Assembly: GCA_026826555.1 (NCBI GenBank)
Contig: JAKSZT010054324.1
Coordinates: 9,346,034-9,410,033, forward strand
Direction of reading: 5' to 3'
Length of the DNA stretch: 64,000 nt
Source: Tolypeutes matacus
Lineage: Eukaryota > Chordata > Mammalia > Cingulata > Chlamyphoridae
Positions within the stretch are counted from its first letter, which is position 1, and each line of letters opens with the position of its first letter. The position numbers were made by a program, and so were the translations under genes. The notes beneath the pieces were generated by a model. The model was not told where the DNA came from and searched no databases. It worked only from the letters and a program-made list of their open reading frames with translations. This document shows positions 1 to 10,924 of this stretch, in pieces.

Positions 1-538
1 TTGTTTATATTTTCAATTATTAAATGTACAAAATAAAGTTAAAAAAAAAAAAAAGCTAAAATCAAAGACCTTATTGCATACCTAGAGGAACTAGAGAAAG
101 AACAAAAAACTAATTCCAAAGCAAGCAGAAAGAAGGAAATAACAAAGATTAGAGCAGAACTAAATGAAATTGAGAATAAAAAATAATAATAATAAAAATA
201 AATAAATAAATAAATAAAATAAACAAAAGCTGGTTCTTTGAGAAGATTAATAAAACTGACAAACTCTTAGCTAGACTAACAAAGAAAAAAAGAGAGAAGA
301 TGCAAATAAATTAAAAAAAAATCAGAGAGGTGATATCACAACTGACCTCAAAGAAATAAAGAATATGGTAAGAGGATACTCTGAAAATTTGTATGCCAAG
401 AAGATGGAAAACTTAGATGAATGGATACATTTCTAAAAACACAAAAGCAACTTGCATTGATGAAAGAAGAAATAGAAAAAATCAACCAACCAATCACAAG
501 TAGAGAGATTGAACTGGTCATCAAAAACCTCCCAACCA
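1..538 (+). mobile_element. L1 ORF2 fragment (left part, decayed)
   Basis: This A-rich stretch reads as the segment between the endonuclease and reverse transcriptase domains of LINE-1 ORF2. The same text appears, less damaged, in the long L1 at about 33.18-33.62 kb, for example the run encoding an AGSL-type motif near 230 and the lysine-rich [13 protein letters not shown] stretch near 285-310. Frames are broken by stops, a small AATA repeat (about 183-222) and indels. The element continues after the SINE pair at 539-755. It lies inside MTAP intron 1, antisense to MTAP. A dead transposon piece; certain as L1, boundaries at the window edge unknown. Confidence 0.88.
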
Positions 539-755
539 TGGGGAACGGATGTGGCTCAAGTGGTTGAGTGCTTTCTTCCCACATGGGAGGTCCTGCTCAG
601 TTCCCAGTGCCTCCAAAAAACAACAACAAACAAATAAACCAACTCAGGGGAGCCAATGTGGCTCAGTGGTTGAGCACCTGCTTCCCACATACAAGGTCCC
701 AGGTTCAATCCCTGGCCCCAGTACCTTTAAAACAGAACAAAACAAAACAACAAAC
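539..755 (+). mobile_element. Two tandem DAS-type SINE units in one insertion
   Basis: Two tRNA-like heads follow each other (about 541-625 and 650-735). Each has a box A-like TGGCTCA stretch; the second has a box B-like GGTTCAATCC and the first a decayed version. Each head is followed by a CA/A-rich tail. The 12-base sequence ACCTCCCAACCA stands at 527-538 and again at 756-767, so the pair behaves as one insertion into the L1. Either a dimeric SINE jumped, or a second SINE landed in the tail of the first. SINEs of this kind are transcribed by RNA polymerase III and mobilised by L1. Confidence 0.85.
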
Positions 756-1398
756 ACCTCCCAACCAAGAAAAGCTCAGGACCAAATGGTTTCACTGATG
801 AGTTCTACCAATCATTCTAAAAAACTAACAACAATCTTGCTTAAACTGTTTCAAAAAATAAAAGTGGAGGGAATATTACCTAACTCATTCTACAATGCCA
901 ACATAACCCTAACAACAAAGCCACATAAAGACACCACAAGAAAAGAAAACTAATCTCTCTAATGAGCTTAGATGCTAAAATCCTCAACAAAATACTTACT
1001 AACAGTATTCAACACTTCCAACAAATTCTACGCCATGATCAAGTAGGTTTTATCTCAGGTATGGCAAGGATGGTTCAACATAAGAAGATCAATCAATGTA
1101 ATTTACCACATTAACAGATCAAAAGAAAAAAATATCTCTATTGACACAGAAAAAGCATTTGACAAGATATAGCATCCTTTCTTGATAAAAACACTTTGAA
1201 AGATAGGAATGAGGAAACTTTAATTTTCTAGGAAGAAAAAAATAGATAAATGGGTCCTCCTCAAAATCAAAACCTTTTGCGTTTCAAAAGAGTTTGTCCA
1301 TAAAGTGAAAAGGCAGCCTACTCAATGGAAGAAAACATTTGGGAACCATTTATCCGATAAGGGCCTAATATCTAGCATATATAAAGAAACCCTACACC

Positions 1399-1429
<31 letters not shown>

Positions 1430-2570
1430 CAAACAACCCATTTAAAAAATGGGCAAGAGATTTGGCACATGAGAAGATGCTCAACATTACTAGCTATTAG
1501 GGAAATGCAAATCAAAACTGCAATGAGATATTTCACATCTATTAGATTGGTGGCTATTAAAAAAGCAACAACAGGAAACTACAAGTGTTGGAGAGGATGT
1601 AGAGAAAAGGGAACACTTATCCACTGCTGGTGGGAATGTAGAATGGTACAGCCACTGTGGAGGACAGTTTGGTGGTTTCTCAGGAAGCTAACTACAGAAC
1701 TGCCATATGATCTAGAAATGCACTATTAGGTATATACCAGAAGAATTGAAAGCAGGGACATAAAGAGATACATGCAAACCAATGTTCACAGTGGCATTAT
1801 TCACTACTGCCAAAAGTGGGAAGCAACCCAAGTGTCCATCAACAGATGAAAGGATAAGCAAAATATGGTATATACATACAATGGAATATTACTCAGCTGT
1901 AAGAAGGAATGAAATATTGACACACGTGTCAACATGGATGAATCTTGCAGATCTTAGTTGAGTGAAGTAAGCCAGTCATTAAAGGACAATTGCATCACCT
2001 CACTGATATGACCTAAGAATATCAAGCAAACTCACAGAGATAGTCAGGAAGATAGGTTACCAGGAGACAGAAAGGGAGTAGAGAGTGGTGAGCCAATGCT
2101 CAATTTGGGCAGAACCTATGAAAAGGTGGAAGGGCATGGTTTGGCAGTAGATGGGATGATGGTAGTGCAGGGATGTGAGTGGGGTCAAGGGTTGGGGGGT
2201 GGGTTGGATTATCCATGGAACTGGGGGGGAGGGTTAGAGGAAGGAACGAGTGAACTCTGGGGAGCTGAAGATGTATGGCTGAAAATACAATTGTAGGAAT
2301 GTTCTTTTGGAAAATATGGCAGGGGAGAGTCATTGGTACAGGGGTTCGGTCGGTGGTGGGGAAATGCATGGGAAAGGTGCATGCTTCTATGGAATATGTA
2401 AGTGTTCATCTTGTCACAGTGCATTATCTCAATGTGTGGAGACCCATACAATAAACAACAAAATATTAAACTCCCATCCTGAGGAGTCTTGCTGTGTTCT
2501 CAAATAGAATAGGGCAAGAATCTCTCGGGTACATAGGCAGTTACTAATAAAAGAAAACAGACCAATATGT
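756..2570 (+). mobile_element. L1 ORF2 (RT to C-terminus) and 3' UTR, internally deleted
   Basis: The piece resumes the L1 broken by the SINE pair. About 768-1200 matches the start of the reverse transcriptase domain (compare 33.64-34.10 kb). Near 1205-1235 the text jumps to sequence that in the longer copy lies at about 35.23 kb, a loss of roughly 1.1 kb that removes the YADD catalytic region. The ORF2 C-terminus is readable at about 1590-1700 ([13 protein letters not shown]), followed by 3' UTR. A 27-base A run at 1401-1427 interrupts it. Not active. Confidence 0.85.
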
Positions 2571-2900
2571 CAAGCTCTCAATATTAATGCATGTAACTAT
2601 GAACCTTATTCTTGAAAAACTTCAACTTAGTGGTTACCACAGGTTCCAAGGGGAGGGAAAGGGAAGAAAAGGTGGAACATACGGCATTGGAATTGTTCAT
2701 CAATTTTAACAAAATACCATGCTCATATAAGATGTTATTAATAGGGGAAACTGTGAGAGGGAGGGATGTATATGGGACTCCCCTATAGTTTCAACGTAAC
2801 TTTTCTGTAACTTAAAGCTTCTTCAAAAATAAAGTGGGGGGGGGGGAAGACAACCCTGGGGGAACAAATATACAGAAGAAAGTGTAAGCATACATAGATC
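2571..2900 (+). mobile_element. L1 3' UTR tail fragment
   Basis: About 2630-2835 resembles the terminal L1 3' UTR seen at 4170-4530 (shared order: GTGGTTACC-like start, GGCATTGGAATTGTTC, GATGTTATTAATA, then TTTCTGTAA near the end). It finishes in a G run at about 2836-2846. It may be the true 3' end of the preceding L1 or a separate 5'-truncated copy. Confidence 0.7.
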
Positions 2901-2924
2901 TTACAGCGATGAAAGGCACAATGC

Positions 2925-4545
2925 AAGAAAATTTTTTTGCTTTGTTTTTAGAGAGATTTTGTATTACCATGGCAAGGGAGGATCACTGCTGCAGGGTGTC
3001 AGTAGTGGAGGGATGTGTGGAGAACGATGCACTCGGGGCATGCCTCTATGCGATATGAATGTGTTCATGTAGTTGGGGGATGTTATCTCAGTGGGTGAAG
3101 ACCCACACAATACCAACAAAATACTAAAATCCCATGCTGGGGAATCCCGCTACATACTGTAATAGAGTGGCAAGAATCTCTAGAGTACACAGGCAGTGCC
3201 TAGTGAAAGAGGACAGACCTACGCCTGCCCTTGATATTAATGCTTGTACTTATGAACTTATTCTTGTAAAACTGAAACTTTGCCTAGTACTATATAATGC
3301 CTAAGAGTTACCTCCTAAAAACTTCCATGTTGCTCTAATGCCAAAGTCAGCATTTAAATTCACTACATTCCCCCTGGCATGGGACATGACTCCTGGGAAC
3401 GGGCCTCCCTGGCACTGACGGATGATTACCAAGCACCAACTAGCAATGCATTTGGAAAAAGGCCTTGACCAAAAGGGGGAAATATTAAATACAATAGAGT
3501 CTTTACATCTAAAAGATTTCAAAGTGAGTTGGTAGGTCATTCCAGAGGTTAAACTTATGCATGTCTCGGGAAGACTTCACTGATTGCCACAGTAAACAAA
3601 GACTCAAGCAGAGGTGCTCCGAAGAGCTCTAGAGACAACTGGACACTATAGGCAGGGCACATAACCCCAGGAAATCAGCTCCCTGTTGTTGGGCCTTACC
3701 TTGAAATATGTGTTAACCTATTTCCCCAATGTAACAGAGTTAGACTCATTTATAATTTCCCTACACACAGTTCTTCTGTCTCTTTTACTTTAACCTGTAA
3801 TTCACACTATACCTATTAAATATATGTCCCAGAGACTTAAATCTTTGGTCTGTTCTTATGCCGGTTAGGCCCTGAATCTCAGCAGAGTTGTAGCCAACAC
3901 CTACTCTCCAGTTCATTGGACTCTCCCAGGACAACCAAGAAAATGTTGATGACGGACAACACCCATCCCCCAAAAAACAGAGAGCATCTACAAGTGCATG
4001 CAAGACAGTGCCATCCATCTGCCCCATGGGATCTAAGGACCCTCTCAATTGGAAGCAGATTGGGCATTACTATCCCCAAATCTTCAAGACTGAGGAATGA
4101 ACAAACTTAAGTGGGGACCAAAGTAAACTTATTATTCTAGTAATGGAAGAACTTCTAACACTGATATAAAGATAGTGGTCACCAGAGGTTCTGAGAGGAG
4201 GAGGAGGAAAGAATAGGTGGAATATGAGGCATTTGGAGGACATTGGAATTGTTCTGCATGATATTGCCATGATGGATACAAGCCACTATACATTTTGTCA
4301 AAACCTATAAAATTGTACAGTGCAAAGTGTAAACCATAATGTAAACTATATACCATGGTTAGTAGCAATGCTTCAACATATGTTCATTAATTGTAGCAAA
4401 TGTACCACACTATTTAAAGATGTTATTAATACAGGAAAATGTGAGAAGGGGAAGGAGTGGGATATATGGGAATCCCTTATATTTTTGATGTAAGTTTTCT
4501 GTAGTCTAAAACTTGTTTAAATATAAAAGTTAAACAAAATGTTAA
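2925..4545 (+). mobile_element. L1 3' UTR, long form
   Basis: About 2985-3290 repeats the 3' UTR text at 2330-2640 with divergence. It runs on through a long non-coding stretch to the terminal part at 4140-4540. That terminal part recurs at 19316-19602 and, inverted, at about 14290-14530 and 55840-56335. The order and the repeated use of the same end point identify it as the 3' UTR of a lineage-specific L1 family. The open frames inside it have no coding meaning. It lies in MTAP intron 1. Confidence 0.7.
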
Positions 4546-4554
4546 TATCAGACC

Positions 4555-4870
4555 AAAAATTAAAAAAACACTGTACTAAGTGAAGGAGACCACCAGACAA
4601 AGAGTACTACATATTGTATGATTCCATTTACATAAAACATAAAAATAAATCAATTTATAAAGATGAAATTTGATTTGTGGTTATGTAGGGCTAGGGAAGG
4701 AATGCCAAGGTATGTGGAGTCTTTCTTTTTGGAGTATGGAAATTGTTCTAAAATTTTTGAGATGATGAATATACAACATTGTGATTACACTAAAAGCCAC
4801 TGATTATACACTTTGGATAGATCATATGGTATGTGAATATATCTCAATAAAACCGCATAATAAACAAAGA
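4555..4870 (+). mobile_element. L1 3' end of a second subfamily
   Basis: This segment closely matches the 3' end of the long L1 at about 36.03-36.33 kb: the same TATTGTATGATTCCATTTA run, then GTAGGGCTAGGG, then GATGATGAATATACAACATTG, ending in CAATAAAAC. It is therefore a truncated insertion of that subfamily next to the preceding L1 material. Confidence 0.85.
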
Positions 4871-5343
4871 AATAATTGTGCAAGAATAGCCAGAAACAGC
4901 AGCTAAGTACAGCAGGAGAAACAGCAAGATTCTTCTTTGTTTTTTGTTTATTATTATTACTATTGAAATAATGAAAATGCTCTAATAATGAATGAAGTGA
5001 TGAATGTACAATTATGTGATTATGCCAAGTATCACTGATTGTACACTTTGGATAAACTTACTTGCCAAGAATTTAAAGTTCCTATCATTCAATTTACACC
5101 AGACCTCTAATCACGGTGCCCATTCTGCACTTAAATGTACTGCATTAATTTTACAGGGAAACTGTGTGGCAGGGAGAATACTGGACCAGATTAAAGTGAG
5201 ATTTAAAACACTATATATGTGTGTGCATGTACGTGTGTTTAATGGCACTTTAAATGCATTTTTGTAAGGGAAAGGTGACACCTTCTTTGCCCATTGAAAT
5301 CTGTGGCCTAATGACATTTACCATACTAATTTGTTTAACTACT
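4871..5343. other. MTAP intron 1, mostly unique sequence
   Basis: A/T-rich sequence without a recognisable gene. About 4918-5070 resembles the extra L1 tail seen at 36.38-36.54 kb (TTTGTTTATTATTATTA, then a GATTGTACACTTT run), so the left third is probably also L1-derived. I see no MTAP exon here. Confidence 0.5.
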
Positions 5344-5832
5344 TGTTCGGGACTGAATCATAGCCCCCATAAAGAAATAGTCAAGTCTTAATCTGCATTA
5401 TCTGTGAATCCATTTGTAAATAAGGTCTTCAAAGATATTATTAGGTAAGGTGTGGACTCATTTGTGAAGAGAGTTTTGGAAGATCCTATTTAGGCCAAAA
5501 AGATCCTAGGAGGCCAAAATGAATCGGGGTGGGCCTTAATCCGTATGACTGGAGTCCTTACAAGGCAGAGGAAATTTGGACAGCAGTCAAGAGAAAGCCA
5601 AAGAAGGGGACCAAGGAGACAGACTGTCATCTGACAGATGCAGAGATGTGAGCAAAGGATCCCCTGGATTGTAGCAAGTTGCCACCAGAACACTGCAGAC
5701 TCTGTGAGAAAGCATGGCCTGGAGAAACCTTGATTTTGGACTTCCAGCCTCTAAAACCCTTTGATAATAAATTCTTGTTTACGCTAACCCATTGTGTGGT
5801 ATTTGTCACAGCAGCCATAGCAAACTAAGATA
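5344..5832 (+). mobile_element. MaLR-type (MLT1-like) solo LTR
   Basis: It opens with TGTTCGGGACTGAATC followed by a C-run, carries a GTGGGCCTTAAT-type middle, and ends with an AATAAATTCTTGTTTA polyadenylation region and GGTATTTGTCACAGCAGCC near 5800. That order is characteristic of mammalian ERVL-MaLR LTRs. No clean target duplication was found, in keeping with age. A non-autonomous retrovirus-like remnant with no coding capacity, in MTAP intron 1. Confidence 0.75.
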
Positions 5833-5874
5833 TTGCTGGAGAAATGATATGCAAAATTAATTCAGGTTTAATGT

Positions 5875-6060
5875 ATTAGGATTTAATAAGCTCCAACTAC
5901 GTGCTGGACAGACCATACAATTCTAACGCTCCCAGCAAACCCTGCAGTACTGTCCCCACTTGATGGATGGGCATCTAAGGGGCTCACATACTTGGCACAT
6001 GAGCTTCATTAAAACTCCGTCTTGTCCCTTAGTGTCTAGTACATGCCTGTCAAAGGAGAT
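5875..6060 (-). mobile_element. Possible ancient MIR (antisense)
   Basis: A weak match to antisense MIR: a CAACTACGTGCTGGACA-like block followed by TCCCCACTTGATGGATG. Too diverged to be sure. Confidence 0.35.
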
Positions 6061-6780
6061 ATTCTATTAAATATCTGTTGAATGCAAGACCCTTTTCAAA
6101 ATGGCAAAAGAAATTTCATATCTACAGTCGACTGCAACACACCCCCTTCCCACCACCCTCACCTTTGCTCTCATCCTAAGTATCTCATTAGTTGCAAGGG
6201 CCTAATAAACTACTCAGGCTAATTAGACACCAACTGCACAGAGATTTCGAAGAACACTAAGTGAGGGGGATCAAAACAGATACTTGGAGAAGCCACGGAT
6301 CTTGCTATCTCACCGGCCAAGAATCTCTTAAAGTCAAGCAAGTTAACTGCGTTCTTAGCCCAATAATAAACAACCTATGAAAGGTCTTAAGTTTATCAAT
6401 TTTCTCTCTCTCTCTCTCTCTGGCACTAGTCAGGGAAGTAGCTTTTAAAAAGCCCCAGGGAAGCGCGTAGAAACCTCAGAATTCGAGACCGCCTCTGGCC
6501 AAAAGCTCCCCAACACACAATGATCCCTTGTGCAGAAATCCCTGAAGACCATGGGCACGAGGCAACTGAACTGTAACTTTCAAAGGAGCAAACAAGGCAG
6601 TTTAAAAGGAGCGACGCTAAGGGGCGCCTGTACTCTTCTAAGGTGTTTTTTGTTTGTTTGTTTTCGTTTTTTGTTTTTTAAATACAGTCTCGGAATCGCC
6701 AGAGCACTGCGCTGTAGGGGAAAACTTCAGAAAAGAGAAGGCCTAAGAAAAAGAGGCCGGAAGCTTACAAAAGAGCAATA
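6060..6780. other. MTAP intron 1, unique sequence with TC microsatellite
   Basis: No gene is visible. A (TC)n run lies at 6403-6421. GC content rises from about 6.45 kb toward the promoter. The plus-strand open frame at 6530-6817 has no recognisable protein features and is not annotated as coding. Confidence 0.55.
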
Positions 6781-7440
6781 CGCAGTTCTCCCACGTGGGC
6801 CGCCGGCAGAGAGCTGAGTCCGGGAGCGGAAGCGAGAGTCGGCAAAGGCACGCCTAGACCGTCTCACCAGAAGACGCCCAGCCACCTGGGACACCTCCAG
6901 GGGGTGGGGGGCTGCTTAGGAAGGACTGGGGCGCAGGTGTAGCCCCGCGCATTGCCCCTCTCCAAGTGACTTGCCTATGCCATGAGGGGTGCAGATGCAG
7001 ATGCGGTCAAAGGTGGGGGACGAGACGGACCCGGGTGCCACGCTGCAGCGCCCCAGACCATCCCTACTGCGGCAAGACGCAAGGCTCCGAGGCGCGGTCC
7101 ACTGGGGCGGGGTGGACTGCAGTAGCCGGGACAGCTAATCTTACCTTCACGGCCGTGGTGGCGGCGCCTGAGGCCATGTCCGCGGGAGGAAGGCGCAGCA
7201 CCCGGGAGGAGGCGGCAGTCAGAGAGCGCGCGGGGGTAAGCTGCGGGAAAGCTAAAGCGGGTTCAAAACCGCAGCGCGGGAGTGAGCGGCGTGGAGTCAA
7301 GGGGCCGGGCTCTGGCTCCTCCTCTTCCTCCCAGATTTGGATTGGCTGGTTGTGTGGAATCTCCCCCGCCACCCCCCTCCTCAAAAGGAGGTCCCCGCAT
7401 CCCGCCCCTTTTTTGCAGACCTTCCCGGTTCTCTGGTTGT
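6781..7440 (-). promoter_or_regulatory. MTAP: MTAP CpG-rich promoter region and 5' UTR
   Basis: The stretch is much richer in G+C and CpG than its flanks and surrounds the MTAP start codon. Reading the minus strand, a CCAAT box (ATTGG on plus, 7341-7345) lies about 165 bases upstream of the start codon, which would place transcription start roughly at 7250-7290. No TATA box is evident, as usual for CpG-island promoters of housekeeping genes. A perfect CACGTG E-box sits inside intron 1 at 6792-6797. The start site is inferred, not seen. Confidence 0.75.
7145..7177 (-). CDS. MTAP: S-methyl-5'-thioadenosine phosphorylase, coding exon 1
   Basis: The minus strand reads ATG followed by eleven codons, MASGAATTAVK, and then a GTAAGATT splice donor. 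Human MTAP begins with a near-identical MASGTTTTAVK and its first intron lies at the same place, directly before the phosphate-binding glycine-rich segment of exon 2. MTAP is a cytosolic and nuclear homotrimer that splits methylthioadenosine, a by-product of polyamine synthesis, into adenine and 5-methylthioribose-1-phosphate for the salvage of adenine and methionine. Only this exon falls in the window; intron 1 runs from 7144 past position 1. The apparent larger open frame around it (7064-7384) simply reads through UTR and intron. The surrounding GC-rich promoter supports the call. The eleven-residue match is short, but the exon structure, promoter and frame agree. Confidence 0.88.
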
Positions 7441-7449
7441 TTTCAAGCT

Positions 7450-7640
7450 CTAGTAGTAACTAACATGTTCATAGTAATAATGACAGAGACCGATTTTTTG
7501 AGCACTGGTATTATGCCATATTCTGTGCTTTGTATTTTAGTTCCGTTAACTTTCTCAAAAACCCTATAAGGAAGAGCAGCACTGCCCAGTATTAGCTGCG
7601 TCCTTGGCCTCATCTGTAAAATCAGGCCCGTCGCGTTCCA
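7450..7640 (-). mobile_element. MIR SINE (antisense)
   Basis: Antisense MIR features: TGAGCACTGGTATTATGCC, then a CTGTGCTTTGTATTTTAG-like block, then a CTCATCTGTAAAATCAGG end. Moderately diverged; just upstream of the MTAP promoter. Confidence 0.5.
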
Positions 7641-9638
7641 GAAGTTCTCGCGGGAGAGAGTCATCACGAGGAGGGAATTGCCTGTGCGCGGAGGTTGTCT
7701 GCGGCCACTAGCACCGGGCAAGGATGGGGGCGCTGTTTGTTCTTCCTATTGCTGAGACCGAAACCGGGGTTTGTGCATTTCCATTCCCCTGAAGGACAAA
7801 GCTGGGACGGGTTTAATACAAGGCTACCTTAAATCAGATCTTAGCACTGACAAAGGGGAAACGGACAAAAAGTAGCAGGCTACTTGGTTAACCTTTCTGA
7901 TTTACACACGGTCGTTTACTCATCTTCAACTCGGTGGGAGGTGGGGGGGGCAGCAATGGGGACCTTGGGGCTCTTAAGGGGACGTGATTCTGCGCAGTTC
8001 CCAGGCTGAGGGTACTGGGCAAGGCCACTCATAACCTCTCTGACGCCGGAGCTGCGTCCATTTCACCTAGATTCAGAATCCGGGCTCAGGTCTCCATCGT
8101 TCAACACTGGCAGAAGCACCTCCTCTCTCAGTTCTCCACTAAAATAATCCCCAACTCTCAAAATGTCTATCCCCACCCTAGTGAGATAATCCAGTTTAAC
8201 TTTAACATGGGTGGTAGTGATTTCAGGGGTGGCCTCTGAGACACAGAGGTGCTGTGAACTACTCAGGGGATTAGAGTGGAAGGAAAGCTGTGAAAGGAAA
8301 TTCTTTTTCCCTTATGGCAGCAAAATACTGAATACAAGGCATAAGTACAATTTTTTCAGTATCTCACTGTCTTACATTAGCCTGCTGACCTGTCCATATA
8401 ACCTGATGTCTTAAACAATAAAGACTTTTACAATCTCATTATTATTTGCTTTAGGTCTAAATTTTGCCTCTCTTCTATAATGCTTCTTTTAAGTTATAAA
8501 ATGAAGTGGCAAAAGAGGAATAAAAGTAGAAGATCAGGGCACTCCTTTGGAAGAATGAATTGGTAGAGGCTGGAGTCCTTGGTGGATTGCAGTTTCCTGG
8601 TAGCCTTTTTGCTGATTTTCCTATTGGGAAGAAGGGTAACGTTGAAGGAGGCATGGGTGCCCTGAGTCTATGGCTACTGCATGAGTAGGAGACATTGACC
8701 ATCTTATGTCCTTTGATGGGATAAGCAGGTCCAGTTTCTACTCAGCACTGCCTCTCTCCCACCAGTTACAAGAGAGCCACTCTACAACCTCGTAAGCACG
8801 AGGAGACCCCTGGACAGAGGAGTTGGAAACTTGAGGGGGTTAGACTGGACTTCTGGTCTCTTCTACTATTTATTTGCAGGTCAGAGAGCAAGCAATTGCT
8901 CTTGAGCATGTGATATCTCTGAAGAAAAAAATGTTCCTAGCCTGGGCTGATTTTTTGAGTGATGTAATTCACAAGCTATTTCTGGGAAGAAATGAGCATT
9001 TCTAGGCAAAATTTAAGAAATTTTCTGACCTCTTCTAAGAAACCTGGCAACCACCCACCAGCTGATTACCAAACAATAATTTGTTGTTTGTGTATGGAAA
9101 TACGTAGTTTAAGACAAATTGATCAACATCCCAGCAGTTTTCATAATGGGGGTAAAAAGCATGCAAATATTTAGAAGCATGGAGCTGGTCAACTACAGGC
9201 AATTTGAACTCAATAAGCCACTACAGGGTTCTTTTAATGAAAGAATCATTTTTATAAGAGTGTGTAAAAATAAATTTCAAAAAGTTAGAAACATCATTCT
9301 CAAATATATAGTCAGCTCACATCAAAGATATATTTAACCCATTAATGAAAGAACCAGCAGGATGACAAAACTGACTCAAAAGAGGGTATAGTAAACTGAA
9401 ACAGTCAGTAGAAAAGTGAATACTAGAATAAGATTGAAAAGTTAAATGCAAAACTAGTTTATATTTACAAGGCAGTAAAACTGTAGTCTTTCTTTGAGAT
9501 AAGCTTTTACATGAAGAGCAATTGCATTTCTAAATGAGAAAGAAAGAGTAATTTCTTAATCTTCTACAAGACAGCACCTAACACCACAGAGTCTGAACTC
9601 TTACCAATAATGAACAGTAAAACAAAGTTACATCTCAT
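7641..9638. other. Intergenic sequence upstream of MTAP
   Basis: About 2 kb with no recognised repeat or gene. The first 400 bases are still moderately GC-rich and may belong to the promoter domain. A short G run lies near 7940-7950. Small open frames on both strands show no family features. Confidence 0.5.
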
Positions 9639-9653
9639 AGAGCAGGTGTTTTA

Positions 9654-9857
9654 TTTTTTTTTATTTTTATTTATTTATTTTTTTTAAAGATTTTATTTAT
9701 ATATTCATTTATCCCCCCCCTTGCCGCCTGTGCTCGCTGGGTCAGCCAACCACGCCGTGCAGGCGGGCCCGCCCTCACCAGGAGGCCCCGGGAACCGAAC
9801 CCGGGGCCTCCCATATGGTAAACGGGAGCCCTACTGATTGAGCCACAGCCGCTTCCC
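9654..9857 (-). mobile_element. DAS-type tRNA-derived SINE
   Basis: On the minus strand it begins GGGAAGCGGCTGTGGCTCA, has an intact box B-like GGTTCGGTTCCCG, and ends in an A/T-rich tail (T-rich on plus, 9654-9710). A 15-base target duplication AGAGCAGGTGTTTTA flanks it (9639-9653 and 9858-9872). The head is well preserved, so the copy is young. The duplication includes the first bases of the adjacent LTR, so the SINE arrived after that LTR. Confidence 0.93.
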
Positions 9858-9865
9858 AGAGCAGG

Positions 9866-10293
9866 TGTTTTAGTTTCCTATGCTCCTCAAAGCAAATACT
9901 AGGAAAAAGATCAGGTTAAATGATGGGAATTTATTTGCTCACGATTTTGAGGCCAGAAAAGGAATCATCAAGGCCGTGCTTTCTTCCCGAAGACCAGCTG
10001 CTGGCAATCCTTGGCTCCTCTGTCACATGGCAAAGCACATGGCTGCATCTGCTGATCTCTCCTTTCTCTTCTGGGTTTCCTTGATTTCAGCTTCTTGCTT
10101 CTGTGGCTTCCTCTTTCTCTGTCTGAATTTTATTCTCTTGTAAAGGATTCCAGTAATAGGACTAAGACCCATCCTGATGGAGGTGGGCCACACCTTAACT
10201 GAAGTAACCTCATTAAAAGGGTTCATATCCACAGGAATGGATTAGATTTAAGAACATTTTTTCCTGGGGCACATACAGCTTCAAACCATCACA
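9866..10293 (-). mobile_element. Solo LTR (MaLR-like), antisense
   Basis: On the minus strand it starts TGTGATGGTTTGAAGC and ends in CTAAAACA. A 5-base duplication GCAGG flanks it (9861-9865 and 10294-10298), the size expected for this LTR class. It is closely related to the plus-strand LTR at 54051-54451 (shared GTGGGCCACACCTTAACT-type middle in the opposite orientation). Non-coding; the frames within it are incidental. Confidence 0.87.
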
Positions 10294-10519
10294 GCAGGGA
10301 TGGCCAAACTTTCTGTGCCAAGAGGAAAGAATCATGAAACAGTATGAAGCTCAACTCGGCCTTGTAGCACGAAGGCATAGACAATTCCTAACTGAATGAG
10401 CATTGCTATATTCCAATACTATTTTATTTATAGATACGAAATTTTGAATTCTATTTAATTTTCACAATTTTCTCATGTGACCAGTGTTATTCTTCTTTTG
10501 ATCGCCCCCCCCCCCCCCA

Positions 10520-10917
10520 TGATGTGTCAGGTAATGGTGCCCCAGTGTTTGGTCAAGCAAGTACTGGGCTAATTGTAATACAAGGACATTTCATGGACTT
10601 CAGTCATCAGTGAGTTGGTTAAAAAGATCGCTGATTACATCTACAATCAACTGAAGAGATTGCCATCAGCAATCAAGTGAAGGTCTTAGAGGGGGAAGTG
10701 ATTTCAGCATTCAGAGAGAATTCCCATCTCTACTTCAGACAGCCAGCATCTCCTGGGAACTCATCAAGGACTTTCATTGGAGCCCCTGGTTTGGAGCCTG
10801 CCCTGCGGAATTTGGACTTGTGAATCTCTGTGATCTCGTGAGACAATTATAAAATCTTATACTACTTACAGATATTTCCTGTCAGTTCTATTTCCCTAGA
10901 GAACCCTGATTAAAACA
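10520..10917 (+). mobile_element. LTR of another family, plus strand
   Basis: It starts TGATGTGTCAGG just after a 14-C run (10505-10518) and ends GAACCCTGATTAAAACA, the typical TG...CA outline. The last 30 bases (CCCTAGAGAACCCTGATTA) resemble the ends of other mammalian ERVL-type LTRs. The C-rich flanks make the target duplication ambiguous (possibly CCCCA). Family not named with certainty. Confidence 0.6.
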
Positions 10918-10924
10918 CCCCCAC

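Noticed and set aside
1469..1729. A small cysteine/tryptophan protein at 1.5 kb
   Set aside because: It is the C-terminal end of L1 ORF2, matching 35.6-35.9 kb.
1..7144. MTAP exon 2 inside the window
   Set aside because: No minus-strand sequence resembling the conserved glycine-rich IGIIGGTG exon was found; the region is mainly L1.
7064..7384. A 106-codon antisense frame over the MTAP promoter taken as one protein
   Set aside because: Only 7145-7177 is MTAP coding. The frame otherwise reads 5' UTR upstream and intron downstream; the GTAAGA donor ends the exon.
9654..9857. A genuine tRNA gene suggested by intact A and B boxes
   Set aside because: The tRNA-like head is followed by SINE body and tail, is flanked by a target duplication and recurs at several other places.
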